Source of the DNA: an uncultured Bacteroidales bacterium
GTDB taxonomy: Bacteria; Bacteroidota; Bacteroidia; Bacteroidales; UBA932
DNA length: 35,698 nt
NCBI GenBank assembly: GCA_945827785.1
Contig: CALZOR010000015.1
Coordinates: 1 to 35,698, forward strand
Direction of reading: 5' to 3'
Part shown: positions 34,180 to 35,698 of the stretch, one piece after another
Layout of the letters: every line of letters begins with the position of its first letter
How positions within the stretch are numbered: position 1 is the first letter of the stretch
Notes under the pieces: model-generated
Told to the model about the DNA's origin: nothing
Databases searched by the model: none
Seen by the model: only the letters and a program-made list of their open reading frames with translations
Program-made: the position numbers and the translations under genes

Positions 34180-34358
34180 ACAATTCTTTTAAAAAGCCGA
34201 TATTCCAGCACCGTGAATGCCCAAGATGAACAGGAGGATTCGCACTATGTCGAAAATGCATTGATAAAAATATCAACCAAGTTTGTAACTCCATGAAATG
34301 CCGTTAGTTAGCGTGTAAGAAATGCGGTCGAAAAAGTTGAAATATTTTGTAAAAAATG

Positions 34359-34388
34359 TTTGTAATTCAGAAATTTTTACTACCTTTG
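34359..34388 (+). promoter_or_regulatory. Promoter of the second ribosomal block
   Basis: TTTG (34359-34362), 18 bases, then TACCTTTG (34381-34388) is a full match to the phylum consensus. Transcription should start near 34395, giving a leader of about 85 bases. It allows rplP-rpmC-rpsQ-rplN to be expressed without the rplC promoter 32 kb upstream. Confidence 0.8.
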
Positions 34389-34395
34389 CAACCCG

Positions 34396-34438
34396 TTAAT
34401 TGAGGACCACTCCGCCCAACCAGCTGATACTCAATTAG
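34396..34438 (+). promoter_or_regulatory. Leader hairpin before rplP
   Basis: TAATTGAG (34397-34404) pairs with CTCAATTA (34430-34437), extended by G-U pairs, enclosing a 25-base loop that is C-rich. It lies at the very 5' end of the predicted mRNA. A protein-binding autoregulatory site or a stabilising hairpin are both possible. Confidence 0.5.
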
Positions 34439-34478
34439 TTAGGGATATTGTGAAATATTTTACTAAAGTAATAGAGCA

Positions 34479-34898
34479 ATGTTACAACCAAAGAAAACAA
34501 AATTCAGAAGGCAGCAGAAAGGCCGTATGAAAGGTCTTGCCCAGAGAGGCAACCAGCTTGCATTCGGTTCTTTCGGTATCAAGACCTTGGAGAACTGTTG
34601 GCTTACAGGCCGTCAGATCGAGGCTGCACGTCAGGCTGTATCACGTTACATGAAACGTGAAGGAAAGATCTGGATCAGAATTTTCCCTGACAAGCCTTAC
34701 ACCAAGAAACCTGCCGAAGTCCGAATGGGTAAAGGAAAGGGTAACCCGGAGGGATTCGTATGCCCTGTAACCCCTGGACGTATTCTTATTGAGGCTGAGG
34801 GCGTATCTCTCGAGATCGCAAAAGAGGCACTTCGTCTCGGAGCTCAGAAGCTTCCTGTCACTACGAAGTTCGTAGTACGCAGAGACTATGTGGAATAA
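34479..34898 (+). CDS. rplP: 50S ribosomal protein L16
   Basis: The 139-residue product is L16, which binds 5S-proximal 23S rRNA and helps position A-site tRNA. It starts [19 protein letters not shown] and has the family signatures [32 protein letters not shown] and [19 protein letters not shown]. Length is normal. Here it is the first gene of its transcript, whereas it normally follows rpsC by a few bases. Confidence 0.98.
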   Translation: MLQPKKTKFRRQQKGRMKGLAQRGNQLAFGSFGIKTLENCWLTGRQIEAARQAVSRYMKREGKIWIRIFPDKPYTKKPAEVRMGKGKGNPEGFVCPVTPGRILIEAEGVSLEIAKEALRLGAQKLPVTTKFVVRRDYVE

Positions 34899-34914
34899 TT
34901 TAATGGAGAAGAAA

Positions 34915-35109
34915 ATGAAAGCATCTGAAGTACGCGAAATGTCAATCGCTGATCTGCGTGAGCGCATCGAGATTGAAAAGGCAAACCTCGATACAATGAA
35001 GATTAACCATACAATCTCTCCATTGGAGGATACATCGAAAATTGCCAAGGCACGCAAGGACATCGCACGCATGATGACCATCCTGGCAGAAAAAGAGAAA
35101 CAGAACTAA
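34915..35109 (+). CDS. rpmC: 50S ribosomal protein L29
   Basis: The 64-residue product is L29, a two-helix protein near the tunnel exit. It reads MKASEVREMSIADLRERIE with the second helix IAKARKDIARMMTILAEKE. The frame is open from an ATG at 34888 within rplP and another at 34903; homologues in this phylum start MKxxEIKEMS, so I chose the ATG at 34915. rpsQ follows directly. Confidence 0.95.
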   Translation: MKASEVREMSIADLRERIEIEKANLDTMKINHTISPLEDTSKIAKARKDIARMMTILAEKEKQN

Positions 35110-35124
35110 TAAATGAGAATTCCT

Positions 35125-35379
35125 ATGGAAAGAAATCTTCGTAAGGAAAGAATAGGTGTGGTGGTCAGCAACAAGATGGACAAATCCATCGTAGTTGCGG
35201 TAGCAAGAAAAGAGAAGCACCCTATCTACGGCAAGTTCGTAAAAAAGACCACTAAGTTCGTTGCTCATGATGAGAAGAACGAGTGCAGCGAGGGCGATAC
35301 AGTTCGCATCATGGAGACTCGTCCTTTGAGCAAGACAAAGAACTGGAGATTAGTAGAAATCGTAGAAAAAGTTAAATAG
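35125..35379 (+). CDS. rpsQ: 30S ribosomal protein S17
   Basis: The 84-residue product is S17, a primary 16S rRNA-binding protein with an OB fold. [20 protein letters not shown] and the signature [20 protein letters not shown] are present. An in-frame ATG at 35113 would add MRIP; homologues begin MExNLRKE, so I prefer ATG 35125, with 35113 as the alternative. It ends 2 bases before rplN. Confidence 0.95.
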   Translation: MERNLRKERIGVVVSNKMDKSIVVAVARKEKHPIYGKFVKKTTKFVAHDEKNECSEGDTVRIMETRPLSKTKNWRLVEIVEKVK

Positions 35380-35381
35380 CA

Positions 35382-35698
35382 ATGATACAGCAGGAATCAC
35401 GTTTACAGGTGGCTGACAACAGCGGTGCAAAGGAAGTTCTTTGTATCAGGGTACTTGGAGGTACACGCCGCCGTTATGCAAAGGTGGGCGACAAAATCGT
35501 AGTTGCAGTTAAGAGCGCTATCCCTGGCGGTGACGCCAAGAAGGGCTCAGTTTCAAAGGCTGTAGTTGTCCGCACCAAGAAAGAAATCCGCAGACCGGAC
35601 GGTTCATACATCCGTTTTGATGATAATGCTTGCGTTCTCCTGAACAACGCTGGCGAGGTTCGTGGAACACGTATCTTCGGCCCTGTTGCAAGAGAGCT
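35382..35698 (+). CDS. rplN: 50S ribosomal protein L14 (partial, cut by window edge)
   Basis: The frame starts at ATG 35382 ([19 protein letters not shown]) and reaches the window end after 105 codons; L14 is usually about 121 residues, so roughly 16 are missing. The signature [20 protein letters not shown] and the end segment [12 protein letters not shown] are clear. It is the start of the normal continuation rplN-rplX-rplE, which presumably follows outside the window. Confidence 0.97.
   Translation, partial: MIQQESRLQVADNSGAKEVLCIRVLGGTRRRYAKVGDKIVVAVKSAIPGGDAKKGSVSKAVVVRTKKEIRRPDGSYIRFDDNACVLLNNAGEVRGTRIFGPVARE

Larger units (their letters stand above)
34180..34478. other. Intergenic region upstream of rplP
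   Basis: About 300 bases hold the rplP promoter (34359-34388) and its leader hairpin (34396-34438). The segment 34213-34296 is an open frame of 27 codons (GTG start, TGA stop) with a protein-like composition but no start signal. Nothing else is recognised. Confidence 0.5.

Noticed and set aside
1..35698. CRISPR array, tRNA, rRNA, insertion sequence or prophage
   Set aside because: I saw no spaced direct repeats, cloverleaf with conserved loops, transposase, integrase or phage gene in the window.

Overview
The window comes from a member of the phylum Bacteroidetes (Bacteroidota), most likely order Bacteroidales. The evidence is a SusC/SusD pair, Omp28, DUF6029, DUF4270, DUF4294, DUF4988 and DUF3098 proteins (all largely restricted to this phylum), an ftsX-DUF3098-uppP cluster, and promoters of the TTTG-N18-20-TAnnTTTG type instead of sigma70 boxes. 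Genus cannot be fixed from the sequence.

Layout. 1-486 (minus): a DUF3791/DUF3990 gene pair with its own promoter, cut by the window edge, resembling a toxin-antitoxin module. 806-2512 (minus): a GH3-family acyl-adenylating enzyme, divergent from the ribosomal block. 2655-6557 (plus): rplC-rplD-rplW-rplB-rpsS-rplV-rpsC, the first part of the S10 operon without rpsJ, closed by a strong intrinsic terminator. 6711-23686 (plus): ten closely spaced genes for exported proteins: a thioredoxin-like protein, a DUF6029 beta-barrel, three Omp28-type lipoproteins with CxxC motifs, two large repeat lipoproteins, a BACON-PDZ-S41 protease lipoprotein, and SusC/SusD. 23789-27533 (plus): a TlpA-type lipoprotein, uvrC and pnuC. 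27681-27923: acpP with a terminator. 28058-30626 (minus): a glycogen-synthase-like protein and a DUF4270 lipoprotein. 30700-33385 (plus): ftsX, DUF3098, uppP, lpxH. 33420-34148 (minus): DUF4294. 34479-35698 (plus): rplP-rpmC-rpsQ-rplN (cut), the continuation of the ribosomal cluster with its own promoter and leader hairpin.

Two things stand out. First, rpsC and rplP, which are normally adjacent, are separated by about 28 kb, and rpsJ is not upstream of rplC. The first half ends in a terminator and the second begins with a consensus promoter, so the break looks regulated and stable, although misassembly has to be excluded. Second, the 17-kb operon inside the gap combines thiol/disulfide chemistry, a surface protease and a SusCD importer. 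I infer a cell-surface system that captures, reduces or oxidises, cleaves and imports cysteine-containing protein or peptide; this is a hypothesis from gene content, and no regulator is encoded beside it.

Smaller signals include a palindromic repeat family found between genes and apparently also inside the pnuC reading frame, a Tyr/Gly-rich tract in the DUF4270 protein, and a nearly leaderless ftsX. I saw no tRNA, rRNA, CRISPR array, insertion sequence or prophage gene.
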